Of a stretch of 64,000 bases of DNA, positions 16,086-22,878 are shown piece by piece. This DNA is from RGIG3159 sp034927685. Lineage in GTDB: Bacteria > Bacillota > Clostridia > Oscillospirales > Oscillospiraceae. Position 1 is the stretch's first letter. Each line of letters begins with the position of its first letter. The stretch lies in NCBI GenBank assembly GCA_034927685.1, contig JAYFPO010000020.1, forward strand, positions 1-64,000. Reading direction: 5' to 3'. A program made the translations under genes and the position numbers. A model generated the notes under the pieces. That model did no database searches and was not told the DNA's origin. It saw only the letters and a program-made list of their open reading frames with translations.

Positions 16086-18359
16086 TCAGATTTCCAGATA
16101 GGAGTCGGAATACAGCTCGTGATTCTTGAAGATGTCGCAGGACTTGACAGTCTCCATCAGCCGCAGGTCGTTCGGGTTGACGATGGCGGAGGTCAGACCC
16201 TGCATCATGCACATGGCGACCAGCGCAGAGTCCATGATGGGGCGGACATTCTTCGGGCAGCCGTTGGAGTTGTTGGACAGGCCGCCGGTGGACTTCAGTC
16301 CCTCGTCGGCAAACAGCTTGATGGCGTTCAGCACGTCCATCTGCTTGTCCTGCATACCCTTGACGACCAGGAACAGCGGGTCGAACCACAGGTCCTCGGC
16401 CTCCATGCCCAGCGCCATGCCATGGTCCAGCATATGATGGCAGTGGCTCATGCGCTCCTCGTTGTCCTTGGCGATGCCGTCGGCGGAGCAGAGGGCAATG
16501 CAAATGGCGCCGTTGGCCGCAGCCAGATCGATATAGGAGATACGGGAGCCGGCGTCGGCAGAGTTGACGATGGGCTTGCCGTTCTTCCGGTTGTATACCT
16601 TGATGCCAGCCTCGATGGCCCGCTTGTTGGCGGTATCCAGTGCCAGCGGTACATTGTCAAAGTTCTCCTGCAGCAGCTTGACCGCCCAGGTCATCAGCTC
16701 GGGACCGTTCGACTCGGCAGGGCCGATGTTGACGTCCAGATAGGTGGCGCCGGCCTTGATCTGCTGCGCGGCACGCTCCAGAATGGGATCCGCGTTGAAG
16801 GTAGCCATGGCCTCGCGGATGGCCGGGGAGATGCAGTGGATCCGCTCGCCGATGGTGACAAACTTCAGAGAGGAGGGATCTCTCTGCTTGTAGTGGGTAT
16901 CCAGGTCGTCGCGGTGCTTGATGGCGGGGATGGAGGCGGCGATCTTCTCGAAGTCCAGCGGCGCGTTGACGTCGACGACTTCCTTCTTCTCGGTCTGACC
17001 GCCCTTGGACGCGGCAACTGCCGCGGCAGCCTTGATGTGCTCGCCGTCCTTCAGGAACTTGACGATCTCGACCGCCTCGCGGGTGCCGACCACGACGTTC
17101 CAATCCGGCAGCTTGTCCTGAATCTCGCCCTTCATCACGGCGACCTTGCCGGGGATGACCAGCGTACGGTTCTTGATTTTGCTTCCAACCTCAAACTCGT
17201 CGAAGGTTTTCTTGACCGTGGTGGATGAGAACTTGCCGGCGGCCCAGGCAGTCAGAACAGACATGCCGGAAGCATCCGTGATCACCAGGTTCACGGGCAC
17301 CTTGGAACGCTCCAGCTCGCCCGAAACCAGGAAGAAGGTCAGCGCAAAGTCAACCGTCATCATACAGGGATCGTTCTCTCCGGCGCCGTTCATCGGGTAG
17401 ATGCCGGGGGCGACCTTCATCGGCTTCTGAGGATCGGTGTAGACGTTCTGACGCAGACCATAAAGCGGCAGAGCCTCGGCATAGGTCATGTTCTCCATGA
17501 CGAGAATCGAACCATAGCGGACCGTAAAGGTCGCAGCCAGCGCGGTCTGCAGGTGCAGATCACCCTTGGCGATTTTGGCCAGATTGACAAGGGAGGGGTA
17601 GCCGCAGGTGCGATCTCCGTCCTTCACGGCAGTGCGGCGCAGCAGGACGGTGTTGGCAAAGGTATCCTTCGCGGTGGCGCCGGTGGTATCCACCACCAGA
17701 TTCTTGTTGCCCGCTGCCTCCAGCTTTGCGATCACGTCGTAAGCCTCCGCCAGCACAGGCGCCTTGACGCCCAGCACGGCCTTGCCGGCGACGGCGGCGT
17801 TCATGGCCTCCCAGTTGGCGGCGGTAGCGCCGTCGATGATGACGTTCTGGGAAACCGCCAGAACGGCCTTGGCGACCTCGGGGTCCTCGGTCTCTACGAT
17901 GGCGTTGCGGCCGGTGGCCTCCGCCTTTTTGACCAGCTCGACCACCTTGTCGGCACCCTTACCGGCGTCGTGGACAAAGACGAATTCAACATACATCCGC
18001 TCGCCGATCCGCTCATAGTCGACCTTGGCGACGGCTTCCAGCTTGGCGTCTACGTCGGCTTCTTCCATGCCGGTGCAGACAGAAACCGCATACAGGTTCT
18101 TGGAGACCAGCGTTTTCTCGTGGCGGAACAGCACGGTTTCGCCGCCCAGCTTGTGCTCGCCGACCTTGACGGTCTTCATGGCGGGCGCGGTCGCCTCGGA
18201 CAGCGTCGCAATGGCGTCGGCGGAGAAGTACGGACACTTATCCAGCGAAACGGCGCCCTGCGCAACCTTCATACAGAAAGCCATACAGGTGGGGCTGCCA
18301 CATTCCTTGCAGTTTTTCTTGGGTGACAGCTTAAAAATGTCAAGACCTTTTAATGCCAT
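16086..18359 (-). CDS. acsC-acsE: fused CFeSP large subunit and methyl-THF:CFeSP methyltransferase
   Basis: One 757-residue open frame with two full-length activities. Residues 1-440 are AcsC: an N-terminal 4Fe-4S domain with Cys17, Cys20, Cys25 and Cys42 (CX2CX4CX16C), then the TIM-barrel and corrinoid-binding parts. After an Ala/Lys-rich linker (about 440-495), residues 498-757 are AcsE: VTIGERIH, LDVNIGPA and GLSNNSNG match the folate-binding methyltransferase motifs, and its length equals stand-alone AcsE. AcsE passes methyl from methyl-THF to the cobalt of AcsC/D, so the fusion tethers donor enzyme and acceptor. It lies 20 bases after acsD. In characterised acetogens the two are separate genes. 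Confidence 0.92.
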   Translation of the reverse strand: MALKGLDIFKLSPKKNCKECGSPTCMAFCMKVAQGAVSLDKCPYFSADAIATLSEATAPAMKTVKVGEHKLGGETVLFRHEKTLVSKNLYAVSVCTGMEEADVDAKLEAVAKVDYERIGERMYVEFVFVHDAGKGADKVVELVKKAEATGRNAIVETEDPEVAKAVLAVSQNVIIDGATAANWEAMNAAVAGKAVLGVKAPVLAEAYDVIAKLEAAGNKNLVVDTTGATAKDTFANTVLLRRTAVKDGDRTCGYPSLVNLAKIAKGDLHLQTALAATFTVRYGSILVMENMTYAEALPLYGLRQNVYTDPQKPMKVAPGIYPMNGAGENDPCMMTVDFALTFFLVSGELERSKVPVNLVITDASGMSVLTAWAAGKFSSTTVKKTFDEFEVGSKIKNRTLVIPGKVAVMKGEIQDKLPDWNVVVGTREAVEIVKFLKDGEHIKAAAAVAASKGGQTEKKEVVDVNAPLDFEKIAASIPAIKHRDDLDTHYKQRDPSSLKFVTIGERIHCISPAIREAMATFNADPILERAAQQIKAGATYLDVNIGPAESNGPELMTWAVKLLQENFDNVPLALDTANKRAIEAGIKVYNRKNGKPIVNSADAGSRISYIDLAAANGAICIALCSADGIAKDNEERMSHCHHMLDHGMALGMEAEDLWFDPLFLVVKGMQDKQMDVLNAIKLFADEGLKSTGGLSNNSNGCPKNVRPIMDSALVAMCMMQGLTSAIVNPNDLRLMETVKSCDIFKNHELYSDSYLEI

Positions 18360-18379
18360 GGTAATTTCCTCCTTCCGCC

Positions 18380-19327
18380 TTAAACAAGGGCGTCAATATA
18401 TGCTTTGATCGCAGCGATCGAAGCGGGGTGCCGCAGAATCACGGCGTCGGATCCGGACGCCAGGCAGGCGGCAGCGGTAGCGATTTCCATTTCGACACCG
18501 CGCTCCTCCTGATTGCCCCAGGCGGGCATTTCGGATTCGGGCATGACGGCTTCCTTGACGCCCCAGGTCTCGGAGGAGATCGGGGTGATAATGGGCATCT
18601 GGAGCTGGTTGTCGCCCTGCGCGAGGGCGGCGGCTCTGACGCGGTCCAGCGTGGAGACCACATATTCGTAGCCATAGCCGGCGGCGGCGGAACCGATGTT
18701 CATGATGATGGAGTCATCGGCGATGCCAAGCTGGCTCAGCAGCACATTCATCTGCTTGGCCAGGTTGATATCGACGGCAGATTCCGCGCCGACCTTCTGG
18801 CCATAGGCCATGACGGCGGAAGCACCGACGGTCTTGTAGTTCTCTTCCTTTGCGGACAGAACCACGATGTTCTTGCCCTGCAGCGCCTCGGAAACGGCGT
18901 TGAAGAGGGCGGCGTCCTTTTCGACGTTCTTGCAGCCCATGACGACCAGCGGCAGGTCGGTTACGTCCGCCACGGCCTTGGCCAGTTTGACGCAGTCCTC
19001 CACCGACGTGTCCGCGCCGTTGGGGTCCGCGCTCTCAAAGTGCAGCGCAAGGAAGGATGCGCCTTCCAGTGTGGACGCTTTCTTTGCCATGTCGACTGCG
19101 TCCTTGCAGCCGTCGTAGAATGCAGCGAGGCCGGGAACGCCGGCAATCTCCGCCATGCCGGTGTCGAGAATTTCGACGCCGATCTTTTGCTTGTTGGCCA
19201 TGGGCGCATCGAAGGTGTAGAACGGCATGGTATTGATGCTCCCGATCACAGCCGCCTTCTCACCGGTGCCGATCGTAACGGCATTGATGGAGGCATTAAA
19301 GGCCTGAGCCTTTGGTGCGAAAGACAT
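18380..19327 (-). CDS. acsD: corrinoid iron-sulfur protein small (delta) subunit
   Basis: A 315-residue TIM-barrel protein of the AcsD/CdhD family. Family segments include the MPFYTFDAPM region, ALHFESADPN, VVMGCKNVEKD and NIGSAAAGYGYEY. AcsD pairs with AcsC to hold the corrinoid that carries the methyl group to acetyl-CoA synthase. It precedes acsC-acsE and follows cooC by 63 bases. The start has a GGGGG-type ribosome site eight bases upstream. The upstream gap contains ATATCGTATAC, similar to half-sites seen near other genes of the pathway. Confidence 0.93.
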   Translation of the reverse strand: MSFAPKAQAFNASINAVTIGTGEKAAVIGSINTMPFYTFDAPMANKQKIGVEILDTGMAEIAGVPGLAAFYDGCKDAVDMAKKASTLEGASFLALHFESADPNGADTSVEDCVKLAKAVADVTDLPLVVMGCKNVEKDAALFNAVSEALQGKNIVVLSAKEENYKTVGASAVMAYGQKVGAESAVDINLAKQMNVLLSQLGIADDSIIMNIGSAAAGYGYEYVVSTLDRVRAAALAQGDNQLQMPIITPISSETWGVKEAVMPESEMPAWGNQEERGVEMEIATAAACLASGSDAVILRHPASIAAIKAYIDALV

Positions 19328-19390
19328 GTATGATATCCCCCTTAAAAAGTATACGATATTTATTCTGTTCTGCAGGCCCGCGTGCGGGAA

Positions 19391-20161
19391 TTACAGATTC
19401 AGACGTTTCATGATCCCGTGCAGCGCCACCTTGACCGGGGCGGAATCCGGGACCTGTGAGCTGGGCTTTCCCGCGCTGTCATACTCGTAGACCGCGTCGT
19501 CCTGCGGCAAAACGCCCAGAAGCTCCAACCCGTTTTTTTCGATTTCCTCTTTGACGCCGTCCGACAGGTTCCCTTCCGGCGCCCGGTTGACAATGAGGCC
19601 CGTCCTGCCCGGCTTCAGCTCCAGCTCGCGGACCATCTCCGCGATGCGCGCCGCTGCCTGCACGCCCCGGCGGGAGCAATCGCTGACCAGCAGCAGGGTG
19701 TCCACATGGGGCAGCGTACCCCGCGCAATATACTCCAGTCCCGCCTCATTGTCGATGACCGCATAGCGGTAATTTCCAATATATTTGTCGAGCTGCGACT
19801 TCAGCAGACTGTTGACAAAGCAGTAGCAACCCTTCCCCTGGGTTCTGCCCATCACCAGCATGTCGAAATTGTCCTCTTCAATCAGTGCGCGGGAGAACTG
19901 CAACTCCGTATAATCCGCCTTGGACATACCGGGCGGAATCGGATTTTCCTTGGCCAGCTCCGCGTGAGCCAGCTCCTCGCGGATGTCGCCGAGCGTGGTT
20001 TCCATTTTGACGCCCAGCACCTCATTCAGATTGGAATTGGCGTCCGCGTCCACCACCAAAATCGGCGTTTTTCCGCTTTTTGTCAGATAATCGATGATCA
20101 TGCCGCAGGTGGTCGTCTTTCCGACGCCGCCCTTGCCGGCCACCGCAATCGTATGCGTCAT
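19391..20161 (-). CDS. cooC: nickel-insertion ATPase of the CooC/AcsF family
   Basis: A 256-residue MinD/ParA-type ATPase. The deviant Walker A motif GKGGVGKTT lies at residues 9-17, and GCYC gives the Cys112-x-Cys114 pair that binds metal at the CooC dimer interface. These ATPases insert nickel into CO dehydrogenase (CooC) or acetyl-CoA synthase (AcsF). The gene is first in a run with acsD and acsC-acsE and has its own promoter. With no CODH gene here, action on AcsB is as likely as on a distant CODH. Confidence 0.9.
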   Translation of the reverse strand: MTHTIAVAGKGGVGKTTTCGMIIDYLTKSGKTPILVVDADANSNLNEVLGVKMETTLGDIREELAHAELAKENPIPPGMSKADYTELQFSRALIEEDNFDMLVMGRTQGKGCYCFVNSLLKSQLDKYIGNYRYAVIDNEAGLEYIARGTLPHVDTLLLVSDCSRRGVQAAARIAEMVRELELKPGRTGLIVNRAPEGNLSDGVKEEIEKNGLELLGVLPQDDAVYEYDSAGKPSSQVPDSAPVKVALHGIMKRLNL

Positions 20162-20214
20162 CCTGTTTTCTCCTTAAAAGAAAGCCGCGGCAGCGGCGAT
20201 TCGGAAGGTCTTTC

Positions 20215-20254
20215 GATACGACTTTATCGTATCACGATTCCAGGTTCTTTTCAA
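20215..20254 (-). promoter_or_regulatory. cooC-acsD-acsCE promoter with overlapping inverted repeat
   Basis: Minus-strand -35 TTGAAA (20249-20254) and -10 TACGAT (20226-20231), spacer 17. A perfect 7-bp inverted repeat GATACGA / TCGTATC (20215-20233, loop CTTTA) covers the -10 and the expected start point, a good position for a repressor. Confidence 0.65.
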
Positions 20255-20299
20255 TATCAAGAATGCTTAAAAAATGTATCATTCCCATGATTTTTTCCG

Positions 20300-20524
20300 T
20301 CAGAGCGGAGAAAACAAAAATTTCTGGAACAGCCCGGCGCTTTCCACATAAATCCGCACGGTTCCATCCTCCAGCGTCTCCGCGGTGAGGCTGCCGATGG
20401 CGCTGACCATACCCCGCACATAGGCGACAGGGTCGTCCGTCTCGATCTCGCTGACAAAGACATCGCGCATCTGGTTGTTTTTGCAGAGATTGGGAATTTC
20501 CCGCACCAGCTCATATCCCGCCAT
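20300..20524 (-). CDS. small protein of unknown function in the acs/coo locus
   Basis: A 74-residue acidic protein beginning MAGYELVREIPN. It contains an FVSEIETDDPVAYVRGMV stretch and has one cysteine, no membrane segment and no known motif. A GGGAGAG site precedes the ATG. It is downstream of cooT on the same strand (79 bases apart) and upstream of the cooC promoter, so it is probably the last gene of the His-rich protein-cooT unit. I do not recognise the family. Its place suggests a role in nickel or CODH/ACS maturation. Confidence 0.55.
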   Translation of the reverse strand: MAGYELVREIPNLCKNNQMRDVFVSEIETDDPVAYVRGMVSAIGSLTAETLEDGTVRIYVESAGLFQKFLFSPL

Positions 20525-20602
20525 GTTGACTCTCCCGCTCCGGAAACGCCGGGCCGCGCCGTACCGGACGCAAATGGCGCCGGACGGCGCACGACCCGCC
20601 GT

Positions 20603-20797
20603 TTACTGCTTTGTTTCCTCGATGACCACCACAGACCCGACGAGATCTGCCATGATGATCCTGCCTTCGACGGCAACCTGCTGATCCATGATGTTGGTCA
20701 GGATCAGCGTGCCGTCCCGGTCCTCAATTCTCTGAACGTTGTTCAATACCAGGTTTTCCGGCTTCTGTTCGGCCTTATATACCGCTGAAAGACACAT
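20603..20797 (-). CDS. cooT: CooT-type nickel-binding protein
   Basis: A 64-residue protein starting MCLSAVY, with Cys2 in the position that binds nickel in Rhodospirillum CooT, and the family pattern of short beta strands (VQRIEDRDGTLILTNI, ADLVGSVVVIEE). CooT dimers bind one nickel through the Cys2 thiolates and assist CODH maturation. It lies 11 bases after the His-rich protein gene with AAGGAGTG before the ATG. Gene context (cooC, acsB) agrees. Confidence 0.85.
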   Translation of the reverse strand: MCLSAVYKAEQKPENLVLNNVQRIEDRDGTLILTNIMDQQVAVEGRIIMADLVGSVVVIEETKQ

Positions 20798-20808
20798 AGT
20801 TTCACTCC

Positions 20809-21129
20809 TTACTGAAGGGAGGCCAGGACCGTGGAAAGGCGCAGATTTCCCTTTTCAAAATCGCTGACCGCCTGCAGGACCTGCTCGTAGGCCTGCTCCA
20901 TGCCCAGCTCCTTCAGCTGCTTTCCCAGACCTTCCAGCTCGGCGCAATGGGCGGTGTTGTGTTTTACCATATAATTCATCAATGCCAGCAGCTCTGCCTT
21001 GGGGTCCTGGGAGCAGGCGGCACAGTCGTGCCCGCAGTCGCCCTGGCAATCGGCGCTGTGGGTATGGTCGTGTTCATGTTCGTGCTCTTGGTCATGCTCG
21101 TGGTCATGATGGTGTCCGTATTCGTGCAT
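20809..21129 (-). CDS. His-rich nickel-handling protein, CooJ-like
   Basis: A 106-residue protein. Residues 1-30 are dominated by His, Asp and Glu; then a CQGDCGHDCAAC cluster gives four cysteines; then an amphipathic helical domain of about 70 residues (ELLALMNYMVKHNTAHC onward). CooJ of Rhodospirillum is also a small nickel-storage protein with a His-rich tail, here at the opposite end, so the resemblance is functional rather than proven homology. ATG 21129 was preferred to an upstream GTG because the AAAGGAA site is better spaced. First gene of the unit with cooT; controlled from the divergent promoter region. Confidence 0.72.
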   Translation of the reverse strand: MHEYGHHHDHEHDQEHEHEHDHTHSADCQGDCGHDCAACSQDPKAELLALMNYMVKHNTAHCAELEGLGKQLKELGMEQAYEQVLQAVSDFEKGNLRLSTVLASLQ

Positions 21130-21180
21130 AGTCGGCACTTCCTTTCCTGAATGGGCGATGATTTGGCTCTATTCGATCAT

Positions 21181-21249
21181 ATTATACTGAATAGAACACG
21201 ATTTGTAAAGGGTGTAACCCTTGCGAATGCCCTATTATTATGCTATATT
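21181..21249. promoter_or_regulatory. divergent promoters with a shared operator
   Basis: Minus promoter: -35 TTTACA (21204-21209), spacer 17, -10 TATAAT (21181-21186), toward the His-rich protein and cooT. Plus promoter: -35 TTGCGA (21221-21226), spacer 17, -10 TATATT (21244-21249), toward the regulator. A 15-bp inverted repeat AAGGGTGTAACCCTT (21208-21222) overlaps both -35 boxes, the expected position for one repressor controlling both directions. Confidence 0.8.
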
Positions 21250-21278
21250 ATGTACAAAAACATCCAGGAGGCGTCGCC

Positions 21279-21722
21279 ATGTCCGAAATACCCCATTCCC
21301 ACACGCATTCTCACGGCCATGACCACGGCCACGAACACGAGCACGAACATGACCACGAGCATGACCAAGAGCACGACCACGACCATGACCACGACCATGA
21401 CCACGACCATGACCACGAACACGAGCATGACCAAGACCATGAGCATGGCCACGCACATCCCCACGTCCACGAAAACCAGAAAGCCGTGCTGAATCGGCTG
21501 GCCCGGGCCATCGGCCATCTGGAGTCCGTCCGGAAAATGGTGGAGGATGGGCGCGACTGCAGCGAGGTGCTGATTCAGCTCTCTGCGGTCCGCTCCGCGC
21601 TGGGCGGCGTCAGTCGGATCATTCTGGAGGACCACATCCGCCACTGCATTGTGGACGCTGTCGAGGAAGGCGACCAAACGGCGATCGACGAGCTCTGCGC
21701 CGCCATCGACAAGCTGGTATAA
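21279..21722 (+). CDS. CsoR/InrS-like metal-sensing repressor with long His-rich leader
   Basis: A 147-residue protein. Residues 1-62 are an almost pure His-Asp/Glu tract. Residues 65-147 are the CsoR/RcnR fold with DCSEVLIQLSAV and EDHIRHC, a C-H-C ligand set as in the nickel sensor InrS. ATG 21279 follows CAGGAGG. The divergent neighbours are cooT and a His-rich nickel protein, and the intergenic operator overlaps both promoters, so nickel-responsive repression of nickel-handling genes is the best reading. Most family members have only a few N-terminal residues; a leader of this size is unusual and could buffer metal. A paralogue lies at 2885-3208. Confidence 0.88.
   Translation: MSEIPHSHTHSHGHDHGHEHEHEHDHEHDQEHDHDHDHDHDHDHDHEHEHDQDHEHGHAHPHVHENQKAVLNRLARAIGHLESVRKMVEDGRDCSEVLIQLSAVRSALGGVSRIILEDHIRHCIVDAVEEGDQTAIDELCAAIDKLV
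21375..21416 (+). repeat. tandem hexamer repeat coding for (Asp-His)n
   Basis: Seven hexamers alternating GACCAC and GACCAT in a row, inside the His-rich leader of the regulator. The array is in frame and prone to slippage, so leader length may vary between strains without frameshift. Confidence 0.85.
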
Positions 21723-21726
21723 TAAC

Positions 21727-21777
21727 TGCCTGCCGAAAAGCCAAACGATCTCGACCGTCTGGTTTTGCAGGCATTTT
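21727..21777 (+). terminator. terminator of the metal-sensing repressor gene
   Basis: Outer arms TGCCTGC / GCAGGCA enclose an inner AAAGCCA...TGGTTTT stem, followed by TTTT. It begins a few bases after the stop codon. Confidence 0.7.
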
Positions 21778-21963
21778 CCCGATTTCGCTCAGCCCGGATC
21801 GTCTCACACGAAGCTTGCGTTTGTTCGATATCCATAGATTGCTTTTATTGCTAACAGCCAGCATTCTGCCACCTATTTGCGCTTTTTTTTGGTTCTATTA
21901 TTCCATGATATCTGTTTATCATTTTTCAGTCGAACCGACCCCAGAAATTTTTCCTTTTCCCTC

Positions 21964-21991
21964 TTGCTATTCCGCAAAAAATGATTATGAT
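21964..21991 (+). promoter_or_regulatory. predicted promoter of the folT-folC operon
   Basis: -35 TTGCTA (21964-21969) and -10 TATGAT (21986-21991), spacer 16, about 50 bases before the THF riboswitch. The AT-rich stretch 21778-21963 upstream of it shows no gene. Confidence 0.55.
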
Positions 21992-22044
21992 AGAGCTAGA
22001 CATGATCCGCCCATGGAATGTGTCCTTCTTGCGCACGCCAACGT

Positions 22045-22142
22045 TGCATGAGTAGAAATAACGCGTTAAGTACCGGTCGGATGGGAGGTTGCCGCCGGGC
22101 GAAGGAGCTTTCCGCTCCGCGATGTTATTTCGCATCCGCTAC
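22045..22142 (+). promoter_or_regulatory. THF riboswitch
   Basis: The conserved elements of the tetrahydrofolate aptamer occur in order: GAGTAGA, CGCGTTAAGT, GGATGGGA with GTTGCC, GGGCGAA, and the closing GCATCCGCTAC. P2 forms from AAATAAC with GTTATTT, P3 from ACCGG with CCGGG, and a GGAGC/GCTCC hairpin lies between. It precedes folT and folC, genes typical of this regulon, and would turn folate uptake down when reduced folate is abundant. Confidence 0.92.
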
Positions 22143-22216
22143 CGCACCTGTTCCCATGTCTGGTGGGCACATTTTGCTGGGCAAGCTCATGTTGGCGTCA
22201 TTCGAATATCCACAAA

Positions 22217-22238
22217 CCTCCTTCCATTTTTAGGGAGG
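22217..22238 (+). promoter_or_regulatory. expression platform masking the folT ribosome site
   Basis: CCTCC (22217-22221) can pair with GGAGG (22234-22238), the folT Shine-Dalgarno, eight bases before the ATG. A TTTTTT run follows the stem, so it could act as a translation-blocking hairpin or a weak terminator. Confidence 0.6.
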
Positions 22239-22246
22239 ACTTTTTT

Positions 22247-22837
22247 ATGTCCAAATCTGCAACCATCACGAGACCAGCATCCTATGGCCGGATGGCCACC
22301 AGAAGCCTTGTTGCCTGTGCGCTGCTGGCCGCTGTCAGCGTTGTGCTGGCGCGGCTGATCGTCCCCATGCCCAGCATTACCACACGATTTTCCATCGAAG
22401 CTGTGCCGATCATCCTTGCCGGACTGCTGTTTGGTCCCGTGGCAGGCTGCCTCGTGGGCTTCGTGGCCGATACCGTAGGCTGCCTGTTCTCCGGTTTTGG
22501 TTGGAATTTCGTTTTCTCTGTGCCGCCCATGCTGATCGGCCTGTGCGCCGGTCTGCTGCGTCCCCTGCTCTGCAAAAAGGTCACCTACCTGCGGATTCTT
22601 CTGACCTATCTGCCCGCCGTGGTGTTTGGCTCCATCTTGTGGCAGAGCTACTGGCTCTCCGCCATTTATGGCTCCAATACTTTTATGGCCTTTGTGGGTA
22701 CCCGCAGCATCCAATATGCCATCACCATGCCCCTCAACGTCGCCATCGTCTATCTGCTCTTTAAGAGCAAGGTATTTTCCTCCACCGGCTTCTGGCCGCC
22801 GGTGAACTACGCCCCCAAAAAAAGCATGCCCCAATAA
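22247..22837 (+). CDS. folT: folate ECF transporter S component
   Basis: A 196-residue integral membrane protein with about six hydrophobic helices, of the FolT family (IVPMPSITTRFSIEAVPIILAG in two parts, GPVAGCLVGFVADTVG, GSILWQSYWLS). S components bind the vitamin and dock onto the shared EcfA/A'/T module, which is not in this window. It is preceded by a THF riboswitch and followed 41 bases later by folC, the polyglutamylating enzyme that traps imported folate. Substrate assignment rests on family, riboswitch and partner gene together. Confidence 0.92.
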   Translation: MSKSATITRPASYGRMATRSLVACALLAAVSVVLARLIVPMPSITTRFSIEAVPIILAGLLFGPVAGCLVGFVADTVGCLFSGFGWNFVFSVPPMLIGLCAGLLRPLLCKKVTYLRILLTYLPAVVFGSILWQSYWLSAIYGSNTFMAFVGTRSIQYAITMPLNVAIVYLLFKSKVFSSTGFWPPVNYAPKKSMPQ

Positions 22838-22878
22838 TTCAATTTTCCGCCCCACCGGCGGAGCAAGGAGTCCTCGCT

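Noticed and set aside
21375..21416. CRISPR-like or intergenic tandem repeat
   Set aside because: The hexamer array is in frame within a coding region and simply encodes Asp-His pairs.
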